16,067 bases of DNA from positions 1 to 16,067 of the forward strand of contig JAUWRZ010000006.1 in the NCBI GenBank assembly GCA_030610325.1, read 5' to 3'. Source of the DNA: Sulfurimonadaceae bacterium. Lineage in GTDB: Bacteria > Campylobacterota > Campylobacteria > Campylobacterales > Sulfurimonadaceae. Shown one piece after another: positions 1 through 7,549 of the stretch (its first letter is position 1; the number at the start of each line of letters is the position of its first letter). Below the pieces are notes generated by a model. That model had not been told where the DNA came from. It saw only the letters and a program-made list of their open reading frames with translations, and ran no database searches. Both the position numbers and the translations under genes were made by a program.

Positions 1-727
1 CACCAGGGATCCTCGCACTTCTTTCTACGATGACGACTTCGTCTTTGATCTCCGGTACTTCCAGTGCGAGCAGCTGCTCAAGGAACTTTGGTGAAGTTCG
101 GGAAAGCTCGATATGAATACCGTTTACTTTATCGATGTTAACACGGCGGACAACGGCTTGTGCGACATCTCCGACTTTGAAGACCTCCCCTTTGATCCGA
201 CTTTTCATCGGCAGGACTGCACGGACCTCATCCATCTCGATATAGGTACTTTGATCACCATCGACACGAGTGACACGTCCGGAGACGATGCTTCCGATCT
301 TCTCTTTGTATTTGTTGTAGAGTTCGTTCTCCACAAGACGCTGGATATGAAACTCGATCTCTCGGTGAAGGGTCATGGCGGCAGTACGTCCATGGGAGTT
401 GATATCATGTTCTATCTGGAACTCATCGCCTACTTCGACATCCGGGTCGACCTCTTCTTTGGCACGACTGAGCGCGATGAAACCCTGGTTGACATCACCC
501 TCTTCAGTATAAAGTTGGTCATCATCATCATCATCGACGACAGTGATGGTCTGATAGACACGGATACTTTTTGTCTCCTCATCGATCTCAGCATCATAAG
601 TAAAATCTGGATCGATCAGACGTTTGGCTGTCTGTATGAAAGCGGTCTTGATCCCCTCTTTTACATTTTCCGGGCTAAGGCCCTTCTCGTGGGCGATCGC
701 ATCGACGATATCTAAAACATTTTCCAT
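1..727 (-). CDS. nusA: Transcription termination/antitermination factor NusA (N-terminal part, cut by window edge)
   Basis: NusA binds RNA polymerase and nascent RNA and modulates pausing, termination and antitermination in the cytoplasm. Translating the minus strand from the ATG at 727-725 gives 242 codons with no stop. It starts MENVLDIVDAIAHEKGLSPE, the helical NusA N-terminal polymerase-binding domain (about residues 1-130). An S1 RNA-binding domain follows at about 140-205 (GSIVSGRVTRVDGD, LPMKSRIKGEVFKVGD), and the frame leaves the window entering the first KH domain (VVIVERSARIPG). The KH1-KH2 part lies outside. A run of six Asp near residue 66 comes from a GAT repeat. The start is supported by AAAGGGA five bases upstream. 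The gene is divergent from the HP0268/miaB operon. The plus-strand open frame over 113-715 is its antisense shadow. Confidence 0.95.
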   Translation of the reverse strand, partial: MENVLDIVDAIAHEKGLSPENVKEGIKTAFIQTAKRLIDPDFTYDAEIDEETKSIRVYQTITVVDDDDDDQLYTEEGDVNQGFIALSRAKEEVDPDVEVGDEFQIEHDINSHGRTAAMTLHREIEFHIQRLVENELYNKYKEKIGSIVSGRVTRVDGDQSTYIEMDEVRAVLPMKSRIKGEVFKVGDVAQAVVRRVNIDKVNGIHIELSRTSPKFLEQLLALEVPEIKDEVVIVERSARIPG

Positions 728-802
728 TACTATCCCTTTGGATGATTCACTTTTTCATAAAAACAATTACGGTCATGGGAGCTCTTTTTTATGAAGGGTG
801 CA

Positions 803-808
803 ATTATA
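803..808 (-). promoter_or_regulatory. Putative nusA promoter (-10 TATAAT)
   Basis: Read on the minus strand this is a consensus TATAAT, about 75 bases upstream of the nusA ATG, so transcription would start near 796. No good -35 hexamer is visible; an A/T-rich tract including the palindrome TTAATTAA (821-828) lies upstream. This is typical of sigma-70 promoters in Campylobacterota. It is inferred from sequence only. Confidence 0.5.
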
Positions 809-847
809 CTGGGATATCACTTAATTAAATATTTATTGAACAGCGGC

Positions 848-853
848 TATAAT
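848..853 (+). promoter_or_regulatory. Putative promoter (-10 TATAAT) of the HP0268-like/miaB operon
   Basis: A consensus TATAAT sits 41 bases before the chosen start codon at 895, giving a short leader from about 860. The region upstream (821-840) is A/T-rich without a clear -35 and is shared with the divergent nusA promoter, so one A/T tract may serve both. It is the only obvious promoter before the long plus-strand gene run to 6555. Confidence 0.5.
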
Positions 854-894
854 GCAATACTTTTGAGAAGATAAACTGAGAATAAAGGATGCTT

Positions 895-1137
895 ATGGAG
901 CTGAAAGTCGCACGTAGTGAGCAAAAAGCAAAACCAAAGAAAATAGACGTTAAGAAGATCGATGATATGTTGGTCAAAGATGGTTCTGTGATCATCTATT
1001 TTGATCGCGATAACTCTCACAAGGACCTATTGGCACTACAGGACCATTTTGAGAACGAAGGCAGCAGTTTCTATATGCGTGAAGTACGCTACGGCCTGGC
1101 TGAGAATGAATACATGTATGAAGTCCACATCGTATAA
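895..1137 (+). CDS. HP0268-family small protein (putative nuclease)
   Basis: An 80-residue soluble protein that resembles Helicobacter pylori HP0268, also about 80 residues, described as a small Smr-like-fold protein with nicking endonuclease and RNase activity. The match rests on size, position just before miaB and the C-terminal pattern (FYMREVRYGLAENEYMYEVH), which I recognise from this family; no catalytic assignment is made. The N-terminus is basic (RSEQKAKPKK). An in-frame ATG also lies at 889, but AAAGGA (884-889) overlaps it and sits five bases before the ATG at 895, so 895 is chosen. It is the first gene of the operon and is followed by a 91-base gap before miaB. The biological role in this organism is unknown. 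Confidence 0.8.
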   Translation: MELKVARSEQKAKPKKIDVKKIDDMLVKDGSVIIYFDRDNSHKDLLALQDHFENEGSSFYMREVRYGLAENEYMYEVHIV

Positions 1138-1228
1138 GCGATGAATAGAAGTACTACCTCGTCGGGTATCTGCTCTGGTATGAGACTGCATGATGAGTCA
1201 TATCCACAACAGATCGGAGACCGCTGAG

Positions 1229-2536
1229 ATGGCTGAAGAAAAAAAACTTTTTATTGAGACACTGGGTTGTGCGATGAATGTCCGTGATTCGGAACATATG
1301 ATCGCAGAACTGAATGAAAAAGAGGACTATGTCCTGACAGATGTGGCTTCTGAAGCCGATCTTATTCTCATAAATACCTGCTCTGTCCGCGAAAGACCCG
1401 TACATAAACTCTTTTCCGAACTTGGATCGTTCAACAAACATAAGAAACCGGGCGCAAAGATCGGGGTATGTGGTTGTACCGCGTCACATCTTGGAAAAGA
1501 TATCATCAAAAGAGCTCCTTATGTGAACTTCGTACTGGGTGCTCGTAATGTCTCCAAGATCACAGATGTACTGCATCGGGACAAAGCAGTCGAGGTGGCG
1601 ATCGACTATGATGAGTCTCAGTTCGCTTTTAAAGACTTCCGCTCGTCACTCTATAAAGCTTATATAAATATCTCTATCGGTTGTGATAAGCAGTGTACCT
1701 TCTGCATAGTGCCAAAGACAAGAGGCGATGAGATCTCTATCTTACCTGAACTCATCGTCAATGAAGTACGAAAAGTAGTCTCGCAAGGTGCCAAAGAGGT
1801 CTTCTTGCTTGGTCAGAACGTCAATAACTATGGACGTCGCTTTTCCGGTGATGAGCCTAAGATCGATTTTACTGAGCTGCTTCGCCGTGTAAGTGCGGTA
1901 GAAGGTCTGGAGCGTATCCGTTTCACCTCTCCGCATCCGCTGCATATGGACGATGCGTTTATAGAAGAGTTCGCCAAGAACCCGAAGATCTGTAAGTCGA
2001 TGCATATGCCGCTGCAGTCAGGCTCGACTGCACTGCTAAAATCGATGAGGCGTGGTTACAGCAAAGAGTGGTTCCTCAACCGTGTGGCAAAATTACGCGA
2101 GATGGTCCCTGATGTCAGTATCAGTACCGATATCATCGTCGCGTTCCCAGGTGAGAGCGATGTGGATTTTGAAGAGACTCTTGATGTGGCAAGGAGGGTG
2201 AAGTTTGAACAGATGTTCAGTTTCAAATATTCACCGCGTCCGGAGACGGAAGCTGAGAAGTTTACCGATGTCATCGATCCGGAGATCGCATCACAGAGAC
2301 TACAGCATCTACAGGCTATGCAAGATGAGATCCTTGACAGTATCACAGAGAAATATCTTGGACGCACCTACGAGGTGTTCTTCGAGGAGTTGCGTGCTGA
2401 TGGTCATGTCGCCGGACGCAGTGATAACAACATCATGATCAAAGTCAAAGGTAGTGAAGAGCTGCTTGGGACGATCGCAAAGGTCAAGATCACCAAGGTG
2501 GCGCGACTGTCCCAAACGGGCGAGATCATTGCGTAA
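1229..2536 (+). CDS. miaB: tRNA-2-methylthio-N6-isopentenyladenosine synthase MiaB
   Basis: Radical-SAM methylthiotransferase that adds a 2-methylthio group to i6A37 of tRNAs reading U-starting codons. The 435-residue product has the full family layout: an N-terminal UPF0004 domain with the auxiliary-cluster cysteines C14 (ETLGCAMN), C51 (INTCSVRE) and C83 (VCGCTAS); a radical-SAM domain with C152/C156/C159 ([10 protein letters not shown]), the [10 protein letters not shown] motif and MPLQSGS; and a C-terminal TRAM domain. An in-frame ATG exists at 1190, but GGAGA at 1216-1220, eight bases before the ATG at 1229, and the family's N-terminus both favour 1229. The 3' end overlaps the next gene by eight bases. 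RimO, the ribosomal-protein paralogue, is encoded 5 kb downstream on the other strand; LGQNVNNY separates this protein as MiaB. Confidence 0.95.
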   Translation: MAEEKKLFIETLGCAMNVRDSEHMIAELNEKEDYVLTDVASEADLILINTCSVRERPVHKLFSELGSFNKHKKPGAKIGVCGCTASHLGKDIIKRAPYVNFVLGARNVSKITDVLHRDKAVEVAIDYDESQFAFKDFRSSLYKAYINISIGCDKQCTFCIVPKTRGDEISILPELIVNEVRKVVSQGAKEVFLLGQNVNNYGRRFSGDEPKIDFTELLRRVSAVEGLERIRFTSPHPLHMDDAFIEEFAKNPKICKSMHMPLQSGSTALLKSMRRGYSKEWFLNRVAKLREMVPDVSISTDIIVAFPGESDVDFEETLDVARRVKFEQMFSFKYSPRPETEAEKFTDVIDPEIASQRLQHLQAMQDEILDSITEKYLGRTYEVFFEELRADGHVAGRSDNNIMIKVKGSEELLGTIAKVKITKVARLSQTGEIIA

Positions 2537-3173
2537 ACGCTTTTTCCGTGCGATAGCACTGGCACTGTTCCCTTTTATCGGAGCACTGCTGATCCGTTTT
2601 ATCTATCTCACCAGTAGAAAACGGTTTCATCTTCCCCAGGAGATGCCTTCGGAGCCATTTATCATGGCAAGCTGGCATGGTGATCTGCTGCTTCAGCCCT
2701 ACATCTACCGAAAGTTTCGAAAGACACCAAATGTCGACATCGTCATCAGTGAACATTTTGACGGGCGTCTTATAGCCAAGACGATGAGTCACTTCTCTCT
2801 AGGTACTATCCATGGCTCCTCGACTCGCAACGGTGCGAGGGTATTGATCCAGGCGATGCGTCTGCTTAAAGAGGGGCATGATGTCGGCATCACACCTGAT
2901 GGTCCCAAAGGACCGCGACATGAGGTCCAAGACGGTGTCATCGTGATGGCACAGAAGACCAATAGCAAGATCATGGCCTTTAGTTGTGTGCCGTCCTCTT
3001 TTTGGCAGTTGGGCAGTTGGGACAGGTTTACCATCCCCAAACCCTTTGGTGTGCTTGACTTCTACTCCAGTGAGCCTATAGACCTTCAGGGGATGGGACC
3101 TGACGATGCCCGAGCTTTGGTCAAAGCGAAGTTGATGGAGCACACCTACGACATATCCGTGGAACTACGATGA
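2529..3173 (+). CDS. Lysophospholipid/lipid A-type acyltransferase family protein (DUF374)
   Basis: A predicted membrane-associated acyltransferase of 214 residues in the DUF374 branch related to lysophospholipid acyltransferases. It would transfer an acyl chain to a membrane lipid or lipopolysaccharide precursor; the substrate is not known. A hydrophobic N-terminal segment (about residues 8-27) should anchor it. Family motifs follow: [11 protein letters not shown] (H50, D52), [10 protein letters not shown] near residue 100 and TPDGPKGPR at 122-130. The frame is open back to an ATG at 2454, but that would overlap miaB by 83 bases and add an arginine-rich tail. The TTG at 2529, just before the hydrophobic segment and overlapping miaB by eight bases, is more plausible, though its ribosome site is weak. 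The stop overlaps the next ATG (ATGA). Confidence 0.82.
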   Translation: MRKRFFRAIALALFPFIGALLIRFIYLTSRKRFHLPQEMPSEPFIMASWHGDLLLQPYIYRKFRKTPNVDIVISEHFDGRLIAKTMSHFSLGTIHGSSTRNGARVLIQAMRLLKEGHDVGITPDGPKGPRHEVQDGVIVMAQKTNSKIMAFSCVPSSFWQLGSWDRFTIPKPFGVLDFYSSEPIDLQGMGPDDARALVKAKLMEHTYDISVELR

Positions 3174-3649
3174 AGCAGGTCAACTTCTGGCTGCTGGTCG
3201 TATTTGGACTTCTGGCTGTCATGGTCATCTATTTTTCGTTCAACCCCTCCTATCAGCGTTCCATCGAAGCAAAGTATCACTATTTGACAGCGGATTACTC
3301 TCAGGCACACACACTTGCTTCTGAGGCATTTGACCTTGACCGCTACAACCGTATGGCAGCGACAGTCATGACACAGTCTAAGACGGCTTTGAAGTTTGTA
3401 GACTACATAGATGAGTCAAAAAAGTACCTTACTCAGATCTCAAAGATCGCAGAAGGTGCATCCATCAGTGGTCCGGACAGGGTCAAGATGAAGATGATGT
3501 GTGAGATTATGATGGAGTCATATGTCAAGATATCACCTATAAAGCGTGATGGACGGGCTCTATTGCTCGATGATGACCTGCTCGATGAGGCCAGACAGTA
3601 CCATCAACAGTTTGTCGATCTTTATGACCAGATCACTGCAGCGCTATAA
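3170..3649 (+). CDS. Hypothetical single-pass membrane protein
   Basis: I do not recognise this 159-residue protein. It has one clear N-terminal membrane helix (about residues 7-26) after a short basic N-terminus, so the rest probably lies in the periplasm. The remainder is helical in character, with a TPR-like flavour around residues 35-75 (YHYLTADYSQAHTLASEAFD), but a single weak repeat is not enough to call TPR. It starts on the ATGA overlap with the acyltransferase gene, so it is translationally coupled to it. Its end overlaps the Xer gene by 26 bases. Position suggests an envelope role with its neighbours, but no function can be assigned. Confidence 0.7.
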   Translation: MKQVNFWLLVVFGLLAVMVIYFSFNPSYQRSIEAKYHYLTADYSQAHTLASEAFDLDRYNRMAATVMTQSKTALKFVDYIDESKKYLTQISKIAEGASISGPDRVKMKMMCEIMMESYVKISPIKRDGRALLLDDDLLDEARQYHQQFVDLYDQITAAL

Positions 3650-4469
3650 GTTTGACTTCCTCGACCATCTGGGTCAGATCAGAGGGTACTCTGACCTGAC
3701 GCTGAAAAGTTATGATGAAGCCCTTACTGAAGCGTTTTCTATGATGGAAGTCGAGATGATCGATAAGACGATGCAGTTTGATCTGATGCCGCTACGACTG
3801 CATATAGCCTCACAAAAAGCTACGACTATCTCAAAAAAGCTCAGTGCAATACGCTCTTTTGCAGAATATCTGCGTCTGCAGGGTCTCAAAGTAGAGCTGT
3901 TGGCAGATGAGAGTATCAAAGTCCCCAAGACACTGCCCAAGCCGATCCCCCATGAACATATCAAAGAGGCCCTTGTGGGTGCTTCATCGCAAGAGACCTT
4001 GGCAGTATTGATGTTGTACACTCTGGGTCTTCGTATCTCTGAGTTGGCACATCTAAGGGTCGATGATATAAGAGATGGCTGGGTCAGAGTCAAAGGAAAG
4101 GGGAACAAAGAGCGTGAGATCCCTCTGATCGATACCACAGCGACACTGCTGAACACTTACCTGACTGAGGCCCATCCTACGGTGTTCCTTTTTGAGAAAG
4201 ATGGTGATAGATTAAGCGAAAATAGTCTAAGATATATCATCACTAAACTGTTCAAAAAGGTCGGTATCAAGGTGACTCCACACCAGCTGCGTCACGCCTA
4301 TGCTACGGCATTGCTAAATAATGATGCAAGAATTGCCGATGTAAGTGAACTGTTGGGGCATGCTTCGATGGCGACCACACAGATATATACGAAACTGGGC
4401 AGTGCGTTAAAGCTGGATAATTATCTAAGATCGCATCCGTTGTGCAAGGGAACCAATGAGACTGAGTAA
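3624..4469 (+). CDS. Xer-type tyrosine recombinase
   Basis: A 281-residue site-specific recombinase of the XerC/XerD/XerH type. An N-terminal SAM-like core-binding domain (about 5-90) precedes the catalytic domain, where all active-site residues are visible: R137 (LGLRISEL), K159 (KGKGNKERE), H220 and R223 (HQLRHAYAT), H246 (LLGHASMATT) and the nucleophile Y255 (QIYTKL). A role in chromosome dimer resolution at a dif site is likely because it sits among housekeeping genes with no phage genes nearby. It is close in size to XerC/D and shorter than the roughly 350-residue XerH I recall from Helicobacter and Campylobacter. The frame is open back to 3546, but the ATG at 3624 gives the family-like N-terminus; its ribosome site is poor, suggesting coupling to the gene it overlaps by 26 bases. 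Confidence 0.88.
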   Translation: MTRSLQRYKFDFLDHLGQIRGYSDLTLKSYDEALTEAFSMMEVEMIDKTMQFDLMPLRLHIASQKATTISKKLSAIRSFAEYLRLQGLKVELLADESIKVPKTLPKPIPHEHIKEALVGASSQETLAVLMLYTLGLRISELAHLRVDDIRDGWVRVKGKGNKEREIPLIDTTATLLNTYLTEAHPTVFLFEKDGDRLSENSLRYIITKLFKKVGIKVTPHQLRHAYATALLNNDARIADVSELLGHASMATTQIYTKLGSALKLDNYLRSHPLCKGTNETE

Positions 4470-5517
4470 GGTCATCGAACAACTTTATCTTAAAGTGTAT
4501 GTCGGGATCGTCATCATGGATGATAAGACCGATATCGTGATCGAACTTGTAAAGGGTGGTGAAGTCAAAGAGCGCATCATAGAAAGCTTTGAGCGTGACA
4601 CATCGCATGTGCAGCTGCAGGAGTTTATCGAGCCTTATCTGGATGAGTCCCCTTTCCATTACATCGCCTTCTTAAACCCCTTGGCAATACAGGGTGCACT
4701 TCCGACCTGCTTAAAACGAAAAGCGGAGGAGTTTGTCGATATTTCGACTGCGATCACGCTCTGTCAGGATAGACGATGGATGGTCTACTCAGATAAACAG
4801 GGTCTGGATGCTTTGAAAAAAGAGTACAGCTCCATAGGTGTCGACTATATCTTCTCCCCGTTTCTCGTACTTAAGTACTTTTTTCATGATAAGGTCTTTG
4901 GAGACCTGGCTCTATTTGTGTTGACTGAGCAGGAGACTATCTCTGTCTCTGTCTTTTATCGAGGTGATCTGCTCTTTGCAGAGTATATCTCCATGAAAGG
5001 ATCGGAGGATCTGCTTATCGATGCCGAGGTAGATGATCCGATCGAGCTTGATCTTGGATTGGAGGAGGCTTTTGATGAGGGCTTCGATGAGGGGATCGAC
5101 CTCGATGACCTCAATGCTATCGAAGACCTTGAAGACCTTGACGATCTCAATGATATCGAAGACCTGGATACACTCGAGGAGATCGAGGACTTCTCTAATG
5201 AGGTCACTTCTATAGCTGATACTCCTGAGAGAGAGTCCGAGGGTGAGCAAACGAGTCAGAAGAGCTCACTCGATGGTTTTGATCTTGATTTTAAACGATT
5301 TCAGTTGATACAGGGCTCTCTTCAACATTTTTACAGTGATGCCAAATATGAGAACCATTTTATTGAGTCAGTCTATGTGGCTGATGGTAGTGACGTCAGT
5401 AATGACCTTAAGAGCTATCTTGAAGAAGAGCTTTTCCTGAAGGTCTATATTCGTCGTATCGATCTCGCGGCAGAGATCGTCGATCTTGCAAAAGAAGAGG
5501 TGAGTCGTGCATCGTAG
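4456..5517 (+). CDS. PilM/GspL-like actin-fold protein with acidic repeat insertion
   Basis: A 353-residue, probably cytoplasmic protein that I read as a divergent PilM or GspL cytoplasmic domain. Residues 14-37 have the paired beta strands typical of actin-like folds (VYVGIVIMDDKTDIVIELVK). Residues 266-343 resemble the second half of PilM (FQLIQGSLQHFYSDAKYENH, then ESVYVADGSDVSN). Between the halves, residues 189-247 are extremely acidic and contain a 12-residue tandem repeat (218-241). No ATP-binding motif stands out. The strongest support is context: the next two genes have the topology and C-terminal patterns of PilN and PilO. The start has AAGGGA five bases upstream and overlaps the xer stop by 14 bases. 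The exact machine (type IV pilus, secretion or DNA uptake) cannot be told. Confidence 0.62.
   Translation: MRLSKVIEQLYLKVYVGIVIMDDKTDIVIELVKGGEVKERIIESFERDTSHVQLQEFIEPYLDESPFHYIAFLNPLAIQGALPTCLKRKAEEFVDISTAITLCQDRRWMVYSDKQGLDALKKEYSSIGVDYIFSPFLVLKYFFHDKVFGDLALFVLTEQETISVSVFYRGDLLFAEYISMKGSEDLLIDAEVDDPIELDLGLEEAFDEGFDEGIDLDDLNAIEDLEDLDDLNDIEDLDTLEEIEDFSNEVTSIADTPERESEGEQTSQKSSLDGFDLDFKRFQLIQGSLQHFYSDAKYENHFIESVYVADGSDVSNDLKSYLEEELFLKVYIRRIDLAAEIVDLAKEEVSRAS
5107..5165 (+). repeat. 36-base tandem duplication coding an acidic 12-residue repeat
   Basis: Two 23-base blocks, 5107-5129 and 5143-5165, differ at two positions and lie exactly 36 bases apart, in frame. They encode DLNAIEDLEDLD and DLNDIEDLDTLE (residues 218-229 and 230-241). 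The period keeps the reading frame, so copy number could change without breaking the gene. Confidence 0.75.
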
Positions 5518-6019
5518 TTTTACAAAGGCCCGGCCAAAACACCTGATCAGTCCGGAGATGCGTCTGGTCTTTTTCTTTTTTGGAGTGACGTTTTTGATGC
5601 TTGGGTCGACCTATCTGTTCTTGCTTTATAAAAGTCATTCGTTCAAGAGGGATATAGTAGAGATCGCGGCCAGGACAGAAGAGTTGAAGAGTACGATAGT
5701 GATGATGGATGACAAGATGGCCTTTATCCATGATGAGTCACGAAGAGCTGAACAGATATTTACTGCAAACACTGTTCTCGAAGAGAGTATCAGGAACCTT
5801 TTTGACCTGGTACCTGAACGGATCGTCCTCTCTAAAGCAGATCTGACAAAAGACTCGCTCATCCTTTATGGGATCACACCCAATAAAGAGGTCTATGACT
5901 TCTTACTGCATGCACCGCTTCGTTCGATCTTCCATCGTACCTACAGCAGTTTTTACCCCATAGAAGATGGATGGTACAGATTTGTCTCGACAAACTACCT
6001 TGACGAGGAGGAGCTGTGA
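5507..6019 (+). CDS. PilN-like inner-membrane platform protein
   Basis: A 170-residue bitopic membrane protein: short basic cytoplasmic N-terminus, one membrane helix at about 19-42 (LVFFFFGVTFLMLGSTYLFL), a helical coiled-coil-like stretch (about 48-95) and a small C-terminal periplasmic domain. The latter has the PilN-style pattern LVPERIVLSKADLTKDSLIL followed by YGITPNKEVYDFLL. PilN joins PilM on the cytoplasmic side and pairs with PilO in the periplasm; that role is inferred from topology, pattern and gene order, not from strong identity. The start is GTG at 5507 with GAGG six bases upstream; it overlaps the PilM-like stop by 11 bases. It could instead be the GspL/M-type component of a secretion or Cts-like transformation system. 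Confidence 0.62.
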   Translation: MHRSFTKARPKHLISPEMRLVFFFFGVTFLMLGSTYLFLLYKSHSFKRDIVEIAARTEELKSTIVMMDDKMAFIHDESRRAEQIFTANTVLEESIRNLFDLVPERIVLSKADLTKDSLILYGITPNKEVYDFLLHAPLRSIFHRTYSSFYPIEDGWYRFVSTNYLDEEEL

Positions 6020-6555
6020 TGAACCTCCGGATAAGTCGTCAGAGCATCTACCTGCTTGTGATGGTGATCGTGTTGCTGATCAGCGTCTTACTCTTTGCCT
6101 TCTTACTGCTCATACCGGAGGGTAAAGCCTACCGTGAGGCGCGGATCGAGATGAAAAGCCATGCTTTTGAACTCAGACGTTATGAGCAGTGGAGTGATGA
6201 GACGACCAACACGCTACAAGCACTGGGCTCAGATAACAAAGCTATCGTCGATGCTTTTGAAAACAGTTTCGATGCAGGTCGTTTTATCAAGAAGAACGAG
6301 AGCTATTTTGAGGATCTTAGACTCTCTAAAGTCGAACACTCAGTAGACGAGGAGCCATTTTCCATCTACGAGGTCAATGCTTCTTCGAAGATCGATTCAC
6401 CACAGAGTTTCTATGGTTTTCTCGATGGTGTCAATAAAAGTGACTGGATCATCGGTATAGATTTCCCTATCCATTTTGAACGGGTAGATGCTCTGATAGT
6501 CTCTTCGTTCACGATGAAGGTCTATGCATTGAAAGATATGACTAAAGAGGAGTAG
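6019..6555 (+). CDS. PilO-like inner-membrane platform protein
   Basis: A 178-residue bitopic protein with a membrane helix at about 10-34, a helical linker and a C-terminal ferredoxin-like domain. The end of the domain matches the PilO/GspM style closely: SPQSFYGFLDGVNKSDWIIG followed by ASFTMKVYAL-like strands. PilO dimerises with PilN below the outer-membrane secretin; no PilP or PilQ gene follows here. The ATG at 6019 shares a TGATG with the preceding stop and has AGGAGGAG five bases upstream; a GTG at 6016 would add one residue. The 3' end overlaps the convergent tilS gene by 14 bases. This ends the plus-strand operon. Confidence 0.62.
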   Translation: MNLRISRQSIYLLVMVIVLLISVLLFAFLLLIPEGKAYREARIEMKSHAFELRRYEQWSDETTNTLQALGSDNKAIVDAFENSFDAGRFIKKNESYFEDLRLSKVEHSVDEEPFSIYEVNASSKIDSPQSFYGFLDGVNKSDWIIGIDFPIHFERVDALIVSSFTMKVYALKDMTKEE

Positions 6556-7549
6556 GTGTCTCTAAGAGTACTCTCTTTACCTCGTTGAACACATCCGGTC
6601 GCGAGGCAAGATAAGGACGTAGTTTCGGTTCGATCTGCAACTTTCTGCACGTCTCTTTGAACGACTTCTCCAGCCTCCTATCAAGATAAGGGGCGATAAA
6701 TGTGAACACGACCCCGATCGCTACGACATAACGCCTTCCGACTACGACGACATCTTGATCTTTTAGAGACTCTCTGTCACCGTGACGCATGAGAAAGCCA
6801 TCTCGTTTGAGTGTCTTATCTATCGTCGTCAGAGTAGAGCGGCGATCATGCGGTGTGAGAAAGTAGTAGAGTCCATCGATGTTGTGCACTTCGGGCTTGT
6901 TTAATAGAGATGCTACATCCTCTTCGATAAGCTCCAGACTTCTTTTGATACCGTGAGGATACTTCTTTAGAAGGGGGCCACTATGGTGATGCCGGAAATA
7001 GTTACGTTTATAGCGTTCATCCAGATTACTTGAATCATCAGACCAGCTTCTGTCATTTGCGTTGAGATAGTCGATAAGCTCCTCTCTACTGGTACGAAGC
7101 AGTGGACGTATAAGTGTGTATGCTGATCCTTCTTCGACCGGATACATACCGATCAGCTCGACTACTCCCGCCCCCTTACTTAACTGCATCAGCAGCCACT
7201 CAAAGCGGTCATCAAGCTGATGAGCCGTAATAAGGTTATCATAACCCTCATCCTCTATCACATCTCTGAAAAACCTGTATCGCAGGGTACGCGCTTCGTG
7301 TTCAAAGTTACTATCAGAAAGCTCGGCATCATAGATGAAACAGCGTTGAGCATACTGGGTCGCCAACGCTCTGGCAGTAGCAGCTTCCGTATCACTCTCT
7401 GGTCTGGTGTGGTAGTTGACAAGCGCGATATCGAAGATGACCTCGGCGTCATGAAGCAGGTAGAAGAGGGCGGTCGAGTCGGTACCACCGGAAAAAGCAA
7501 GCAGGTTCTTTCGGCCTTTCAGCCGTGAGAGTGCCGTTGGGTCAAGCAT
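6542..7549 (-). CDS. tilS: tRNA(Ile)-lysidine synthetase TilS
   Basis: TilS uses ATP and lysine to convert C34 of the CAU-anticodon tRNA-Ile to lysidine, so that it reads AUA; the many AUA codons in this window fit its need. The 335-residue protein has the PP-loop ATP-binding motif FSGGTDS at 19-25, then YHTRPESDTEA, ITAHQLDDRFEWLLMQL and the LLRTSREELIDYLN motif. It is short relative to E. coli TilS (about 430), as is usual for compact forms. The frame stays open upstream to 7699, but that part lies within rimO; the ATG at 7549, eight bases before the rimO stop, immediately precedes the conserved domain. It is the second gene of a rimO-tilS operon and runs 14 bases into the convergent PilO-like gene. 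Confidence 0.93.
   Translation of the reverse strand: MLDPTALSRLKGRKNLLAFSGGTDSTALFYLLHDAEVIFDIALVNYHTRPESDTEAATARALATQYAQRCFIYDAELSDSNFEHEARTLRYRFFRDVIEDEGYDNLITAHQLDDRFEWLLMQLSKGAGVVELIGMYPVEEGSAYTLIRPLLRTSREELIDYLNANDRSWSDDSSNLDERYKRNYFRHHHSGPLLKKYPHGIKRSLELIEEDVASLLNKPEVHNIDGLYYFLTPHDRRSTLTTIDKTLKRDGFLMRHGDRESLKDQDVVVVGRRYVVAIGVVFTFIAPYLDRRLEKSFKETCRKLQIEPKLRPYLASRPDVFNEVKRVLLETPTPL

Noticed and set aside
113..715. Long plus-strand open frame (200 codons)
   Set aside because: It lies antisense to nusA, whose domains are clear; the composition (Asp/Ile/Leu-rich from complementary codons) is that of a shadow.
2454..2528. Upstream ATG for the acyltransferase gene
   Set aside because: It would add an Arg/Ser-rich tail encoded within miaB and an 83-base overlap; the TTG at 2529 fits the family's hydrophobic start better.
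5101..5170. Possible CRISPR-like or minisatellite array
   Set aside because: Only two units, in frame in a gene, with no spacers; it is an intragenic tandem duplication.
4912..5250. Minus-strand open frames with Ser/Arg-rich or Ile/Leu/Asp-rich repeats
   Set aside because: They are antisense reflections of the acidic repeat in the PilM-like gene.
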